The notes: generated by a model from the sequence alone, not told the origin. Shown: positions 16,062 through 26,584, counted from the first letter of the stretch. The stretch: 64,000 bases of DNA from Mycobacterium sp. ACS4331 (GCF_001667265.1 NZ_LZHW01000103.1:62001-126000); one strand, 5' to 3'. Made by a program: numbers and translations.

Positions 16062-16664
16062 ATGGCCCTCGCAGCCCTGATTCTCTACCTGGTCTTCGGT
16101 GCACTCGGTTTCTGCTGGCGCAGCTGGACCCAGTACAGGCACACCGGCTCAACGGGATTCCGCGGAATCCACGGGAATCCCGGATCGCTGGAGTGGTGCG
16201 CCGGTGCCGGCTTCATCGCCGCGATCGTCGTCGGAGTCGCCGCCCCCGCGCTGCAACTGCTCGGCCTCCTCGCGCCCGTCGCGGCCCTGCACACACCGTG
16301 GCTCCAGGGCCTCGGTACCGCACTGGCCGTCGCCGGAATCGCGGCAACGCTCTACGCCCAGCGGGATATGGGTGAATCCTGGCGCATCGGCGTCGATCCC
16401 GGCGAGACCACGACACTGGTCCGACACGGGGTGTTCGGCGTGGTGCGAAATCCGATCTTCACGGCGATGCTGATCTTCGCCGCCGGCGTCGCCCTGATGA
16501 CACCAAACCCACTGGCGCTCGCCGGTTTTGCCGTGTTGCTGGCGACGATCGAGCTTCAGGTGCGCGTCGTCGAAGAGCCGTATCTGCTTCACACCCACGG
16601 CCAGACCTACCGCGACTACCGCGCGTCGGTGGGGCGCTTCGTTCCCGGCATCGGGCGCAACTGA
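16062..16664 (+). CDS. Isoprenylcysteine carboxyl methyltransferase-like membrane protein
   Basis: A 200-residue protein with about four hydrophobic helices and the ICMT-type C-terminus: MGESWRIGV, VRHGVFGVVRNPIFTAML and VVEEPYLLHTHGQTYRDYRASVGRFVP. This fold binds SAM at the membrane face and methylates a small or lipid-linked substrate. Bacterial members are mostly uncharacterised. It is a different subfamily from the mddA candidate at 11962. Confidence 0.78.
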   Translation: MALAALILYLVFGALGFCWRSWTQYRHTGSTGFRGIHGNPGSLEWCAGAGFIAAIVVGVAAPALQLLGLLAPVAALHTPWLQGLGTALAVAGIAATLYAQRDMGESWRIGVDPGETTTLVRHGVFGVVRNPIFTAMLIFAAGVALMTPNPLALAGFAVLLATIELQVRVVEEPYLLHTHGQTYRDYRASVGRFVPGIGRN

Positions 16665-16676
16665 CGGCGGGGACCG

Positions 16677-16799
16677 TCACAGTTCGTCGACCGCCTTGGC
16701 CCACTGGCCCAACAGCTCAGGACAGTGGGCACCCAGCGAGTGCCCGACCACACGTCCGGCGGCACAAGCCGTGGCGATCACATGACGCGCTGCGATCAC
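16677..16799 (-). CDS. Possible 40-residue micro-ORF coupled to upstream small gene
   Basis: A frame of 40 residues (starting VIAARHVIATACAAGRVVG) whose GTG overlaps the TGA of the 60-residue gene upstream as GTGA, a common coupling arrangement here. It ends close to the convergent methyltransferase-like gene. No family is recognised and the overlap could be chance. Confidence 0.3.
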   Translation of the reverse strand: MIAARHVIATACAAGRVVGHSLGAHCPELLGQWAKAVDEL

Positions 16800-16978
16800 A
16801 CCTCGGGGGCGCCGGCCTCCGGAGTTCCGGGCTCGGGCTGGGTCTTGGCCTGCTTGCGCTGGGCGAGCTGATACTTCACCAGCGCGACCAGGGCCTTCGG
16901 GTTGCGGGCGAAGGCGCCTGCAGCCTGGAAGCCGACTTTGATCTTCTGGCCGACGGTGAGTTCCTGCTCTGACGCCAT
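16796..16978 (-). CDS. Small conserved protein of unknown function
   Basis: A 60-residue basic protein: QKIKVGFQAAGAFARNPKA and LVALVKYQLAQRKQAK form amphipathic helices, followed by a Pro/Glu-rich tail. A GGGAGG is well placed before ATG 16978. The long frame to 17377 that contains it has no support upstream. No function can be assigned. Confidence 0.6.
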   Translation of the reverse strand: MASEQELTVGQKIKVGFQAAGAFARNPKALVALVKYQLAQRKQAKTQPEPGTPEAGAPEV

Positions 16979-17103
16979 CACTGCCCCTCCCTGAGAGTTG
17001 ATCGACTCCGAACAATAGCCGGGCGGCTGGTGACAGCCAGACCAGGGTGCGGGCCCGAAGAACTCGGGCGAGTCCCACCACGGCGTGACACCACACCTGT
17101 ACC

Positions 17104-17733
17104 GTGGCGGCCGTGAACTTCTCCCGTGTGTCTTCACCCGTCGCGCTCGCGGCCTGTGCCGCAGCATTGACCATGTCGCTCGCCGCCTGCGGATCCGACA
17201 AGGACAACGCAGCATCGGCCACGTCCTCGTCGGCCGCCGAACTGGTGTCCACCGAGACGCCCGCCGCCGCCAGCGCCTGCCCCACGGCGGCGCCCGCGAG
17301 CGGCGGCACACCCGAGTGGACGCTGGCCGGCACCACCGGCAACATCGCGGTGACCGGGTCGACCGACACCACGGCACCGCTGGTCACGGTTGACGGACCG
17401 TTCAGCGTGGCCGAGACCCAGGTGCAGACGCTCAAGCCGGGCGACGGTCCCGTCGTTGCCGACACGGCCACGGTGCTGGTCTGCTACATGGGCGTCAACG
17501 GCCGTGACGGGTCGGTCTTCGACAGCAGTTACGACCGAGGCGCACCGGTCGACTTCCCGCTCACCGGCGTGGTGCCCGGCTTCCAGAAGGCGATCGCGGG
17601 CCAGAACGTGGGGTCGACGGTCGCGGTCGCGATGACCTCTGCTGACGGTTACCCCGAGGGGCAGCCGCGCGCCGGGATCCAGCCGGGCGACTCGTTGGTC
17701 TTCGCGATCAAGATCCTCGACGCCACCAGCTGA
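17104..17733 (+). CDS. FKBP-type peptidyl-prolyl isomerase lipoprotein
   Basis: A 209-residue protein. The lipoprotein signal ends in the lipobox LAAC; a Ser/Ala-rich linker follows, and the last 110 residues are an FKBP domain (LVCYMGVNGRDGSVFDSSYDRG, VDFPLTGVVPGFQKAIAGQNVGS, IQPGDSLVFAIKILD). It should assist folding of exported proteins at the outer face of the membrane. Start is one of two GTG codons, 17104 or 17113. It is convergent with katG. Confidence 0.82.
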   Translation: MAAVNFSRVSSPVALAACAAALTMSLAACGSDKDNAASATSSSAAELVSTETPAAASACPTAAPASGGTPEWTLAGTTGNIAVTGSTDTTAPLVTVDGPFSVAETQVQTLKPGDGPVVADTATVLVCYMGVNGRDGSVFDSSYDRGAPVDFPLTGVVPGFQKAIAGQNVGSTVAVAMTSADGYPEGQPRAGIQPGDSLVFAIKILDATS

Positions 17734-17738
17734 GCCGC

Positions 17739-17753
17739 CCGGGTCCGACCCGG
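17739..17753. terminator. Short GC hairpin between convergent genes
   Basis: CCGGGT-CCG-ACCCGG forms a 6-bp stem with a 3-nt loop just after the FKBP stop and 24 bp from the katG stop. It could terminate either gene; there is no U-tract on either side. Confidence 0.35.
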
Positions 17754-17776
17754 CACTCGGTGCGCAACGGTCCGGC

Positions 17777-20020
<2,244 letters not shown>

Positions 20021-20054
20021 GTTCTGGCCTTTCATCGAGGGGTGACCGGGCTGC

Positions 20055-20068
20055 GATCACGGGTGATC
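20055..20068. promoter_or_regulatory. Inverted repeat at the furA-katG junction (operon 1)
   Basis: GATCAC-GG-GTGATC spans the end of furA and the short gap before katG. An equivalent GATCAC-N4-GTGATC sits at the same place in operon 2 (47043-47058). In mycobacteria the furA-katG transcript is processed near this junction, so an RNA hairpin is one possible role. Confidence 0.5.
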
Positions 20069-20498
20069 AGGAACTTCGGACGGCTGAACATGCGGGACAC
20101 AGTCCCCAGTAGATGACCTCAGCTTCGTCGATCTCGAACCCCCGGTCCTCGGAGGCGGTCAGGCACGGAGCTTCACCGACAGCGCAGTCGACATCGGCGA
20201 TGGTTCCGCACGAGCGACACACCACGTGGTGGTGGTTGTCCCCGACCCGCGTCTCATAGCGTGCGAGTGATCCGCTCGGCTGGATGCGCCGGACCAGGCC
20301 CGCCGCCGTCAGCGCGTTCAGTGCGTCGTACACGGTCTGATGCGAAATGTCAGGCACGTGGGCGCGGGCAGCGCGGATCACGGTCTCGGTGTCGGCGTGC
20401 GGATACTCGCTCACCGCGTGCAGCACCGCGAGCCGGGGCCGGGTGACCCGGAGTCCGGACGCCCGCAACATACCTGTGAATTCGAGGCCATCAGCCAT
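20067..20498 (-). CDS. furA: FurA, redox/metal-responsive repressor of katG (copy 1)
   Basis: A 143-residue Fur-family protein: winged HTH (LRVTRPRLAVLHAV, ISHQTVYDALNALTAAGLVRRI), metal-site GDNHHHVVCRSCG, a further VDCAVGEAPC and a C-terminal CPAC pair. Mycobacterial FurA represses its own operon with katG and is released by peroxide. Start ATG 20498 is chosen by alignment with known FurA; the frame is open to 20630 but covers the promoter palindrome. It is 45 bp upstream of katG copy 1. A second FurA lies at 46613-47056. Confidence 0.92.
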   Translation of the reverse strand: MADGLEFTGMLRASGLRVTRPRLAVLHAVSEYPHADTETVIRAARAHVPDISHQTVYDALNALTAAGLVRRIQPSGSLARYETRVGDNHHHVVCRSCGTIADVDCAVGEAPCLTASEDRGFEIDEAEVIYWGLCPACSAVRSS

Positions 20499-20577
20499 CC
20501 ATTCGAGTGTGGACCGCAAGCTGGACGGTATCAAGCCTTTACTGAAATTCGTTGCAGGCCAATAGTTTCTCGGACTC

Positions 20578-20595
20578 GAATATCCCTCGATATTC
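20578..20595. promoter_or_regulatory. Candidate operator of furA-katG operon 1
   Basis: A perfect GAATATC-CCTC-GATATTC inverted repeat in an AT-rich patch about 80-97 bp upstream of the furA start. FurA is known to bind AT-rich sites overlapping its own promoter, so this is a reasonable site, but it differs from the palindrome in front of operon 2. Confidence 0.5.
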
Positions 20596-20633
20596 AGGTT
20601 TGAAACGATCCGCAGGTGGGTATCGCGCAAACG

Positions 20634-21278
20634 TCACCGTCGCCAGAACAGGTGGTGGGTGACTCCGCTGCGGCTCGGCACCACATCGACGTGGAATCGG
20701 TCGCGAAGTTCGTCGGGCGACTCCCACAGGCGCGATCCTGAACCGATCTCGACCGGCGAGACCGCGACGTGCAGGGTGTCGACGAGGTCGGCGTCGAGAA
20801 ATGCCCGGATGATGCTCGCCCCTCCGCCGAGGCGCACATCCCGGCCCGTCGCGGCGTCCTTCGCACGGTCGAGAACGGTGGCTGGGTCCGCGTCGAGGAA
20901 GTGGAAGGTGGTGTCCGACAGAGTGAACGACGGCCGTTCATGATGGGTCATCACGAACACCGGCGTGTGGAACGGCGGCTCCGCACCCCACCAGCCCCGC
21001 CACTCGTGGTCGCGCCAAGGTCCGCGCTGGGGCCCGAACTTGTTGCGGCCCATGATCTCCGCACCGATATTGTTGGCGAAGTCACGGGTGAGAAAGTCAT
21101 CGAGGCCGCGAGTGCCTCCGGGATCCGTGCGGTTGGGCCAGCTGGCGGTCGCACCGGCCCAGACGAACATGGCCTGGGGGTCGGCGTGGCCGAAGGGGCG
21201 CTCGAAGCTCTGGTTCACCCCGGCGCCGAAGCCGTCCCTGGAGACGGTGAAATTCTGGACCTTGAGCAGCTGCGTCAC
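20634..21278 (-). CDS. Dihydrofolate reductase/RibD C-terminal family protein
   Basis: A 214-residue protein with the RibD-C fold pattern: LLKVQNFTVSRDGFGAG at the start, EIMGRNKFGP, VFVMTHHERPSF, and the NADPH-site VRLGGGASIIRAFLDADLVDTLHVAVSPVEIGSGSRLW. Members reduce pyrimidines or are uncharacterised reductases; some give antifolate resistance in mycobacteria. Its stop lies just upstream of the furA promoter. Function beyond reductase fold is not supported. Confidence 0.82.
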   Translation of the reverse strand: MTQLLKVQNFTVSRDGFGAGVNQSFERPFGHADPQAMFVWAGATASWPNRTDPGGTRGLDDFLTRDFANNIGAEIMGRNKFGPQRGPWRDHEWRGWWGAEPPFHTPVFVMTHHERPSFTLSDTTFHFLDADPATVLDRAKDAATGRDVRLGGGASIIRAFLDADLVDTLHVAVSPVEIGSGSRLWESPDELRDRFHVDVVPSRSGVTHHLFWRR

Positions 21279-21388
21279 GTGTTCCTCCTGAGTCTGGACG
21301 TCACATGTACAGACTCAGCCTGATGCCACGGCTCATCGCAGGATGTCTGGAACCTGCCCTTGTCGGGTGAAACGGGCTCGAAGCGCGG

Positions 21389-21955
21389 TCACTGCGCCCC
21401 GGGAATCGGGATGAGGCTCGCGTTCGGGTCCGGCGGGGGCGTGTCGTACCACCCCGGAGGCGGCGGACCATTGAGGGAGTAGTACCCGGGCGGCAGCGGT
21501 GGGCCCGAGACCGGCTCGTCCGAACTGCGAACGGTCGACGACGTGGTGGATTCCGGCGCGTTCAACGACACGAAGCCCGGCGGCAGCGCGGGCGCGGGAC
21601 CGGCTCCCGGCGGCGGCGGGGGCGAACTCGCCGGCGGCCCGGACATCAGCCCTCGGGGGTCACCACTGCGAGCCGTCTGCCAGAGGTCACGCAGGTAGCC
21701 GAACGCGCCCGGGGTCTCCCCCTGGCCGTAGACCGGGTTGGCCATCTCGGGAACCGGCGGTGGCCCGGCCGGCGGCGGCGGAGGAGGCCCGACGAGGCCT
21801 TCGCCCTCGGTGACGACGGGAACGCCGGGCGCGGGTTCCGCCGGATCGGCCGACGCCGAACCCGCCCACGTCAGCGCGCCGCCGAGGACGGCGAGGCCCG
21901 CGACTCCGAGTCGAGCGGCGGCGACCGACCGGGTGCCGCGAAGTCGTGAAGTCAT
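21389..21955 (-). CDS. Proline-rich exported protein
   Basis: A 188-residue protein with a signal peptide (ARLGVAGLAVLGGALTWAGSASA, cleavage near SA-D) and a mature region made of Pro/Gly-rich runs (VGPPPPPPAGPPPVPEM, ASSPPPPPGAG, LPPGYYSLNGPPPPGWYDT). LPPGxxSLN occurs twice. It is probably an unstructured cell-surface protein. ATG 21955 is chosen because it opens the signal peptide. No known domain. Confidence 0.65.
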   Translation of the reverse strand: MTSRLRGTRSVAAARLGVAGLAVLGGALTWAGSASADPAEPAPGVPVVTEGEGLVGPPPPPPAGPPPVPEMANPVYGQGETPGAFGYLRDLWQTARSGDPRGLMSGPPASSPPPPPGAGPAPALPPGFVSLNAPESTTSSTVRSSDEPVSGPPLPPGYYSLNGPPPPGWYDTPPPDPNASLIPIPGAQ

Positions 21956-22014
21956 GAGTCGGGGATGTCCTCTCTGGATGCTTCGGAAAAGGCTAGCGCC
22001 TCCCCGGCTCAGCG

Positions 22015-23247
22015 TCACGCCGTCCGGCGTGCGAACTCTGGGGCGTGCTCGGGAAGAAGACCGACACCGATCGCGTACGCCGGGATCACCGACAGAGCCG
22101 GAATACGACTCAGCAGCGCACCGCCCACGCGGGCCAGCACCGGCGGGAACTGCGGTGTTCGTCCCGACAGGATCACCGGCGCGAGCCGGCGGTGCATGAA
22201 CCGCTGCACCGCCTGCGTGACGACGGCGGGCATGCGCCGGCGCCGTTGCACGGCCTCGAGGTCGCGGGAGGTGACTCGATGCGCCAGCAGCGGGCCGGCC
22301 AGCAGACGTGCGGTGGCGACAGCGTCCGCGATGGCCAGGTTCACGCCGACGCCGCCGACCGGCGACATCGCGTGGGCGGCGTCACCGATGCACAACAACC
22401 CCGGCCGGTGCCATCGGCGCAGCCGGTTGAGCCGCACATCGAGCACCTTGACGTCCTCCCACGAGGTGAGCGGCGCGACGGAGGCCTCGGGCACCAGAGC
22501 GGCAACCTGTGAGCGGAAGGTCTCGAAACCGCGCGCATGCAGTTGTGCCTCGCCGCCTTTCGGAAGAAAGCAGCCCGCCTGGAAATACCCCTCCCGGGGA
22601 ATGAGGATCAACGCCAGCTCGGATGAGAGCCGCGGCATCAGCTGATACTGCGCGTCACCGACCCGATCGATGCGGAACCACCCCACGTCGAAGGGCACCG
22701 GGAACTCTTTCGGGACCAGCCCGGCCTCGCGCCGCACATCCGACGTGCGGCCGTCGCAGGCCACGGTCAGGTCCGCGCGCAGTTCACCCGGTCCGTCAGG
22801 ACCCTCGTAGCGCACTCCGGTGATGGTGTCGCCGTCGCGCAGCAGTCCGGTGACCTTCGTGCTCGTCCTCAAGGTGAACGTGGGCTCTCGGCTTCCGGCC
22901 TCGGCGAGCAGGTTGAGCAGATCCCACTGCGGCACCAGGGCCATATAGGGATGGGGAAGGTCGAGCCGGCGGAAATCCACCGCCGTCACCTGACGGCCAC
23001 CCACGTCGAACTGGGCACGCTCGAACCTGGTGTGGGGCAGCGCGTCGAACTGGTCGAACAGCCCGAGCTCCTCCAACAGACGCAGCGTGACCGGGTGGAC
23101 CGTGTCGCCGCGGAAGTCACGCAGGAAGTCCGCGTGCTTCTCGAATACGGTCACCTCCACCCCGGCGCGGGCAAGCAGGAGGCCCAGCACCATGCCGGCC
23201 GGGCCGCCGCCCGCGATGGCACACGAGGTCGATTCGATACGGGTCAC
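22015..23247 (-). CDS. FAD-dependent monooxygenase (aromatic hydroxylase type)
   Basis: A 410-residue flavoprotein of the PHBH-like class A group: GGGPAGMVLGLLLARAG (ADP-binding), FRGDTVHPVTLRLLEELGL, ACDGRTSDVRREAG (DG motif) and LLCIGDAAHAMSPVGGVGVNLAIADA (GD motif). Such enzymes hydroxylate aromatic or polyketide-type substrates with NAD(P)H and oxygen. The GTG start at 23247 forms a GTGA overlap with the stop of the upstream TetR gene, so the regulator and enzyme form an operon. Substrate unknown. Confidence 0.85.
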   Translation of the reverse strand: MTRIESTSCAIAGGGPAGMVLGLLLARAGVEVTVFEKHADFLRDFRGDTVHPVTLRLLEELGLFDQFDALPHTRFERAQFDVGGRQVTAVDFRRLDLPHPYMALVPQWDLLNLLAEAGSREPTFTLRTSTKVTGLLRDGDTITGVRYEGPDGPGELRADLTVACDGRTSDVRREAGLVPKEFPVPFDVGWFRIDRVGDAQYQLMPRLSSELALILIPREGYFQAGCFLPKGGEAQLHARGFETFRSQVAALVPEASVAPLTSWEDVKVLDVRLNRLRRWHRPGLLCIGDAAHAMSPVGGVGVNLAIADAVATARLLAGPLLAHRVTSRDLEAVQRRRRMPAVVTQAVQRFMHRRLAPVILSGRTPQFPPVLARVGGALLSRIPALSVIPAYAIGVGLLPEHAPEFARRTA

Positions 23248-24068
23248 GGGTGATCCTCTCTCTGACGCGTGCCGACGGCACGGACGAAGTTCTCGGCGAA
23301 CACCACGCACACGGTGTCCAGTTCGGGCAGTTCCGCCGGCGCGATCTTCTCGGCGACCGGACGCATCAGCGCGTGCACCAGCATCGGTGCCATCAGTTGT
23401 TGGACGAGCAGGAGGATGGGCTCATCGCGGATGCGGCCGGCCTGGATCTCGCCGGTCAGCCACTGACCCAGCAGCGCCAGCATCCGGGGCGCACCATGGC
23501 CGGCGAGCGCCTGGACCGCGGGGCTGGTGGGGCGGGCGAAAGCCTCGCCGAACATCGCGCCGACCACTCGGGGCGCCCGGCCCAACGCGGCGGCGATGAC
23601 CTGGTAGAACTCGCGGACCGTCTCCGACAGTTCTCCATGCGGCTGGGCCAGGAACTCCTCGACGTCCTGAACCGGACTGTGCCGCTCGAACACTGCGCGC
23701 AACAGCCCATCCCGGGTTCCGAAGATCGCGTGGATACTGGGCACCGAGCACCCGGCACGAGCCGCGACAGCGTCCAATGTCGCTGCTGCCAAGCCATTCT
23801 CACCGATCAACTGCGCGGCCGCGTCGACGGCCCGGATGCGAACCGGAAGTCGGCCGCCCGGGTCCACCCCGTGCGCGCACACGGCTTGGTCCAGCGCCCT
23901 GCGGGAACCGCCCAGGCGACGCAACAGCGTGCTTCGGGAGATTCCGGCATGTCGCGCGATGAGCGTGATGGGGACCTCGGCGACGGCCCTGCCCGTCTCC
24001 TCGGAGGCCCGCAGCGCCGCGTCGACCAGCTCCACCGGCACCCGGTGGTCGTCCGATCGGCTCGCCAC
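23244..24068 (-). CDS. TetR-like regulator with two helix-turn-helix segments
   Basis: A 274-residue regulator, longer than the usual 190-220. The second half starts with a standard TetR N-domain (AAQLIGENGLAAATLDAVAA, then CSVPSIHAIFGTRDGLLRAVF) and a helical ligand domain. Before it, residues about 12-65 form another HTH-like unit (ITLIARHAGISRSTLLRRLG). Start GTG 24068 follows GAAAGGGG; the frame is open to 24482 but runs through the promoter. It overlaps the monooxygenase gene by 4 bp and lies beside the palindrome at 24103-24114, so it probably autoregulates. Confidence 0.8.
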   Translation of the reverse strand: MASRSDDHRVPVELVDAALRASEETGRAVAEVPITLIARHAGISRSTLLRRLGGSRRALDQAVCAHGVDPGGRLPVRIRAVDAAAQLIGENGLAAATLDAVAARAGCSVPSIHAIFGTRDGLLRAVFERHSPVQDVEEFLAQPHGELSETVREFYQVIAAALGRAPRVVGAMFGEAFARPTSPAVQALAGHGAPRMLALLGQWLTGEIQAGRIRDEPILLLVQQLMAPMLVHALMRPVAEKIAPAELPELDTVCVVFAENFVRAVGTRQREDHP

Positions 24069-24102
24069 AGCACGCCCCTTTCGTTGAGACGAGACTAGAG
24101 TA

Positions 24103-24114
24103 CAGCTATAGCTG
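24103..24114. promoter_or_regulatory. Candidate TetR operator
   Basis: A perfect 12-bp palindrome CAGCTATAGCTG, 35 bp upstream of the TetR start, in an AT-rich part of the region between the divergent tetR and cutinase genes. Confidence 0.5.
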
Positions 24115-24261
24115 GGTTCCACATCGTGGCCCAGCAGGGCCGACAGCGGTGCGGGACGTACCTGCCAGCAGGTAACCGGTGTGGCCGCTGGCATCGATGT
24201 GCGGTGTGCGGCGACGCGGAAGCCTTGGGGTGACCGACGAAGCCCCCTGAAAGGAGCGGAT

Positions 24262-25005
24262 GTGTCCGCCCAGACCGCCCCGCAGACCATGTCGCGATCT
24301 CGTGTCCTCACTGTCGCCGCGGCGGCGCTGTCCCTGCTGGCGCTGTCCGACGGTCCAGCCACCGGAACCGCCTCGGCCGCAGTGGATCCGTCATGTCCCG
24401 ACGTCGAGGTGGTGTTCGCCCGCGGCACCTTCGAGGCGCCCGGCGTGGGCGACACCGGCCAGGCCTTCGTCGATGCGCTCACTGCCCGTCTGCCCGGCCG
24501 GAACGTCGTGGCCTACCCCGTCGACTACCCCGCATCTCTGGACTTTCAGGCCGCAGCCGACGGGGTCGAGGACGCCAGCGCCAAGGTGGAGGCGATCGCG
24601 GCGGAGTGCCCCGCCACCGAAATCGTGGTCGGCGGGTACTCGCAGGGCGCCGCGGTCGCCGGGTACATCACGGCCGACGCGGTTCCCGAGGGCTTCACCC
24701 TGCCCGCGGGCATCCGCGGGCCCATGCCCCCGGCCGTCGCGCCGCACGTCGCGGCGGTGATCCTGTTCGGCACACCCGACAACTGGTTCTTGAACCTGGT
24801 CGACCGTGATGCCCCGCCCCTCACCATCGGGTCCCTCTACTCGGCCAAGACCCTCGAACTGTGCGCACCCGGAGATCCCGTGTGCTTCCCCGGTGGCCTG
24901 GACAGGTCGGCGCACAGCGGCTACAAGAGCAATGGAATGGCCGATCAGGCAGCCGATTTCACCGTGAACGCGTTGGCGCGGAATCCGCTCACCCAGTCCG
25001 CGTGA
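24262..25005 (+). CDS. Cutinase family esterase (secreted)
   Basis: A 247-residue protein with signal peptide (SRSRVLTVAAAALSLLALS, cleavage near ASA-A) and a cutinase domain: CPDVEVVFARGTFE, GYSQGAAVAGY with nucleophile Ser, CAPGDPVC with the Asp and AHSGYKSNG with the His. Four Cys in the usual places should form the disulfides. Mycobacterial cutinase-like proteins are exported lipases/phospholipases. GTG 24262 follows AAAGGAG. Divergent from the TetR gene. Confidence 0.9.
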   Translation: MSAQTAPQTMSRSRVLTVAAAALSLLALSDGPATGTASAAVDPSCPDVEVVFARGTFEAPGVGDTGQAFVDALTARLPGRNVVAYPVDYPASLDFQAAADGVEDASAKVEAIAAECPATEIVVGGYSQGAAVAGYITADAVPEGFTLPAGIRGPMPPAVAPHVAAVILFGTPDNWFLNLVDRDAPPLTIGSLYSAKTLELCAPGDPVCFPGGLDRSAHSGYKSNGMADQAADFTVNALARNPLTQSA

Positions 25006-25040
25006 CGGGCGCGACCGCCTCCCCCTCTCACTGTACCGCG

Positions 25041-25070
25041 CACCCCGGGGCTTGCGGCAAGGCCGGGGTG
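25041..25070 (+). promoter_or_regulatory. Rifamycin-associated element (RAE)-like inverted repeat upstream of rox
   Basis: Contains GGGGCTTGCGGCAAGGCC (25047-25064), which matches my recollection of the 19-bp RAE found upstream of rifamycin-inactivating genes (arr, rox, rgt, rph). The centre CTTGC-G-GCAAG is palindromic and it is framed by CACCCCGG / CCGGGGTG (25041-25048 and 25063-25070). It lies about 90 bp before the rox start and downstream of the cutinase stop, as expected for a regulatory element. Confidence 0.72.
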
Positions 25071-25159
25071 TTGCTGCACAATCGTCGGTCCGTGTCCAAA
25101 CACCATGGAAACAAGGCTGTTTCACGGTGGGACACCGCACCGAACCAGGGGGTTGAACA

Positions 25160-26584
25160 GTGGTTGACGTGGTCATCGCCGGAGCCGGACCGACGGGATT
25201 GATGCTCGCGTGCGAGCTGAGGCTGCACGGGGTGGATGTGCTCGTCCTCGACAGAGAGCCGGAACCCACCCGGCACGTCCGAGCGCTGGGCCTGCACGCC
25301 CGCAGCATCGAGGTGATGGACCAGCGCGGGATGCTGGATCGGTTCCTGTCGAACGGACAGACACATCCACTCAACGGATTCTTCGCCGGGATCATGAAAC
25401 CCGCTCCCGACACACTCGACACCTCCCACGGATATGTGCTCGGCATCCCACAGACCGTCACCGAGCGCCTGCTGGCCGAGCGGGCCGGCGAACTCGGCGC
25501 GCCGATCCGACGTGGTTGCGAGGTCGTCGGACTCAGCCAGGACGCCGCGGGTGTGACGATCGAGCTTGCTGACGGAATTCATCTGCGGGCGCGGCACCTC
25601 GTCGGCTGCGACGGCGGCCGCAGCACCGTGCGCCGTCTGCTCGGTGTGGGTTTCCCCGGCGAACCCAGCACCGTGGAGATGCTGCTGGGCGAGATGGCTG
25701 TGACATCCGATCCCGGCACGGTCGCCGACGTGGTGGCGGAGATCCGACGAACCCAGCTGCTGTTCGGCCTCATGCCTTTGGGCGACGGATTCCACCGCGT
25801 GCTGGTCCCTGCCGCCGGACTCGCCGAGGACCGTGCGACACCGCCCACCATGGAGGAGTTCCGCCAGCAGTTGACCGCCGTTGCGGGCACCGACTTCGGG
25901 GTGCACTCACCGCGCTGGCTGTCCCGATTCGGTGACGCCACAAGGCAGGCCGAGCGGTACCGGGTCGGTCGCGTCCTGCTGGCCGGGGACGCCGCGCACA
26001 TCCATCCGCCGACCGGTGGGCAAGGCCTCAACCTTGGTGTGCAGGACGCGTTCAACCTCGGTTGGAAGCTGGCGGCCGAGGTCAACGGCTGGGCGCCGGC
26101 GGACCTGCTGGACAGCTACGAACGCGAACGGCATCCGGTGGCGGCCGGGGTCCTGTCCAACACCCGGGCGCAGATGGCGCTGTTGGCGTCGACGCCGGGT
26201 GCGCGGGCGCTGCGTGACCTCATGTCTCAGTTGATGGAGTTCGACGAGGTGAACCGCTGGCTCATCGAAACGATCACCGCAATCGACATCCGGTACGACT
26301 TCGGCGGTGACCACCCACTGATCGGACGGCGACTGCGCGACGTCGGGCTCGACGGCGCACGACTCTACGAGCGGATGCGCGACGGCCGGGGGCTGCTCAT
26401 CGACCGCACCGGCCGCCTGTCCGTGTCGGGATGGGCCGATCGCGTCGACCACGTCGTCGACCCCCGCGCCGACATCGACGCGTCCGCAGCGCTGCTGCGC
26501 CCCGACGGACATGTGGCGTGGGTCGGTGACGGGCAGCAGGACCTGCTCGCCCACCTGCCACGATGGTTCGGGGAGGCAGCGTGA
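25160..26584 (+). CDS. rox: Probable rifampicin monooxygenase (Rox)
   Basis: A 474-residue class A flavin monooxygenase: GAGPTGLMLACELRL (residues 8-13 GxGxxG), GCDGGRSTVRRLLGVGFPGE and LLAGDAAHIHPPTGGQGLN. Length and segments such as GIMKPAPDTLD, GTDFGVHSPRWLSRFGDATR and LIETITAIDIRYDFG match what I recall of Rox from Streptomyces and Nocardia, which hydroxylates the rifamycin naphthyl ring and linearises the drug. The upstream RAE-like repeat supports this over a generic hydroxylase. AGGGGG precedes GTG 25160. The stop overlaps the DUF3253 gene as GTGA. Activity on rifampicin is inferred. Confidence 0.8.
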   Translation: MVDVVIAGAGPTGLMLACELRLHGVDVLVLDREPEPTRHVRALGLHARSIEVMDQRGMLDRFLSNGQTHPLNGFFAGIMKPAPDTLDTSHGYVLGIPQTVTERLLAERAGELGAPIRRGCEVVGLSQDAAGVTIELADGIHLRARHLVGCDGGRSTVRRLLGVGFPGEPSTVEMLLGEMAVTSDPGTVADVVAEIRRTQLLFGLMPLGDGFHRVLVPAAGLAEDRATPPTMEEFRQQLTAVAGTDFGVHSPRWLSRFGDATRQAERYRVGRVLLAGDAAHIHPPTGGQGLNLGVQDAFNLGWKLAAEVNGWAPADLLDSYERERHPVAAGVLSNTRAQMALLASTPGARALRDLMSQLMEFDEVNRWLIETITAIDIRYDFGGDHPLIGRRLRDVGLDGARLYERMRDGRGLLIDRTGRLSVSGWADRVDHVVDPRADIDASAALLRPDGHVAWVGDGQQDLLAHLPRWFGEAA

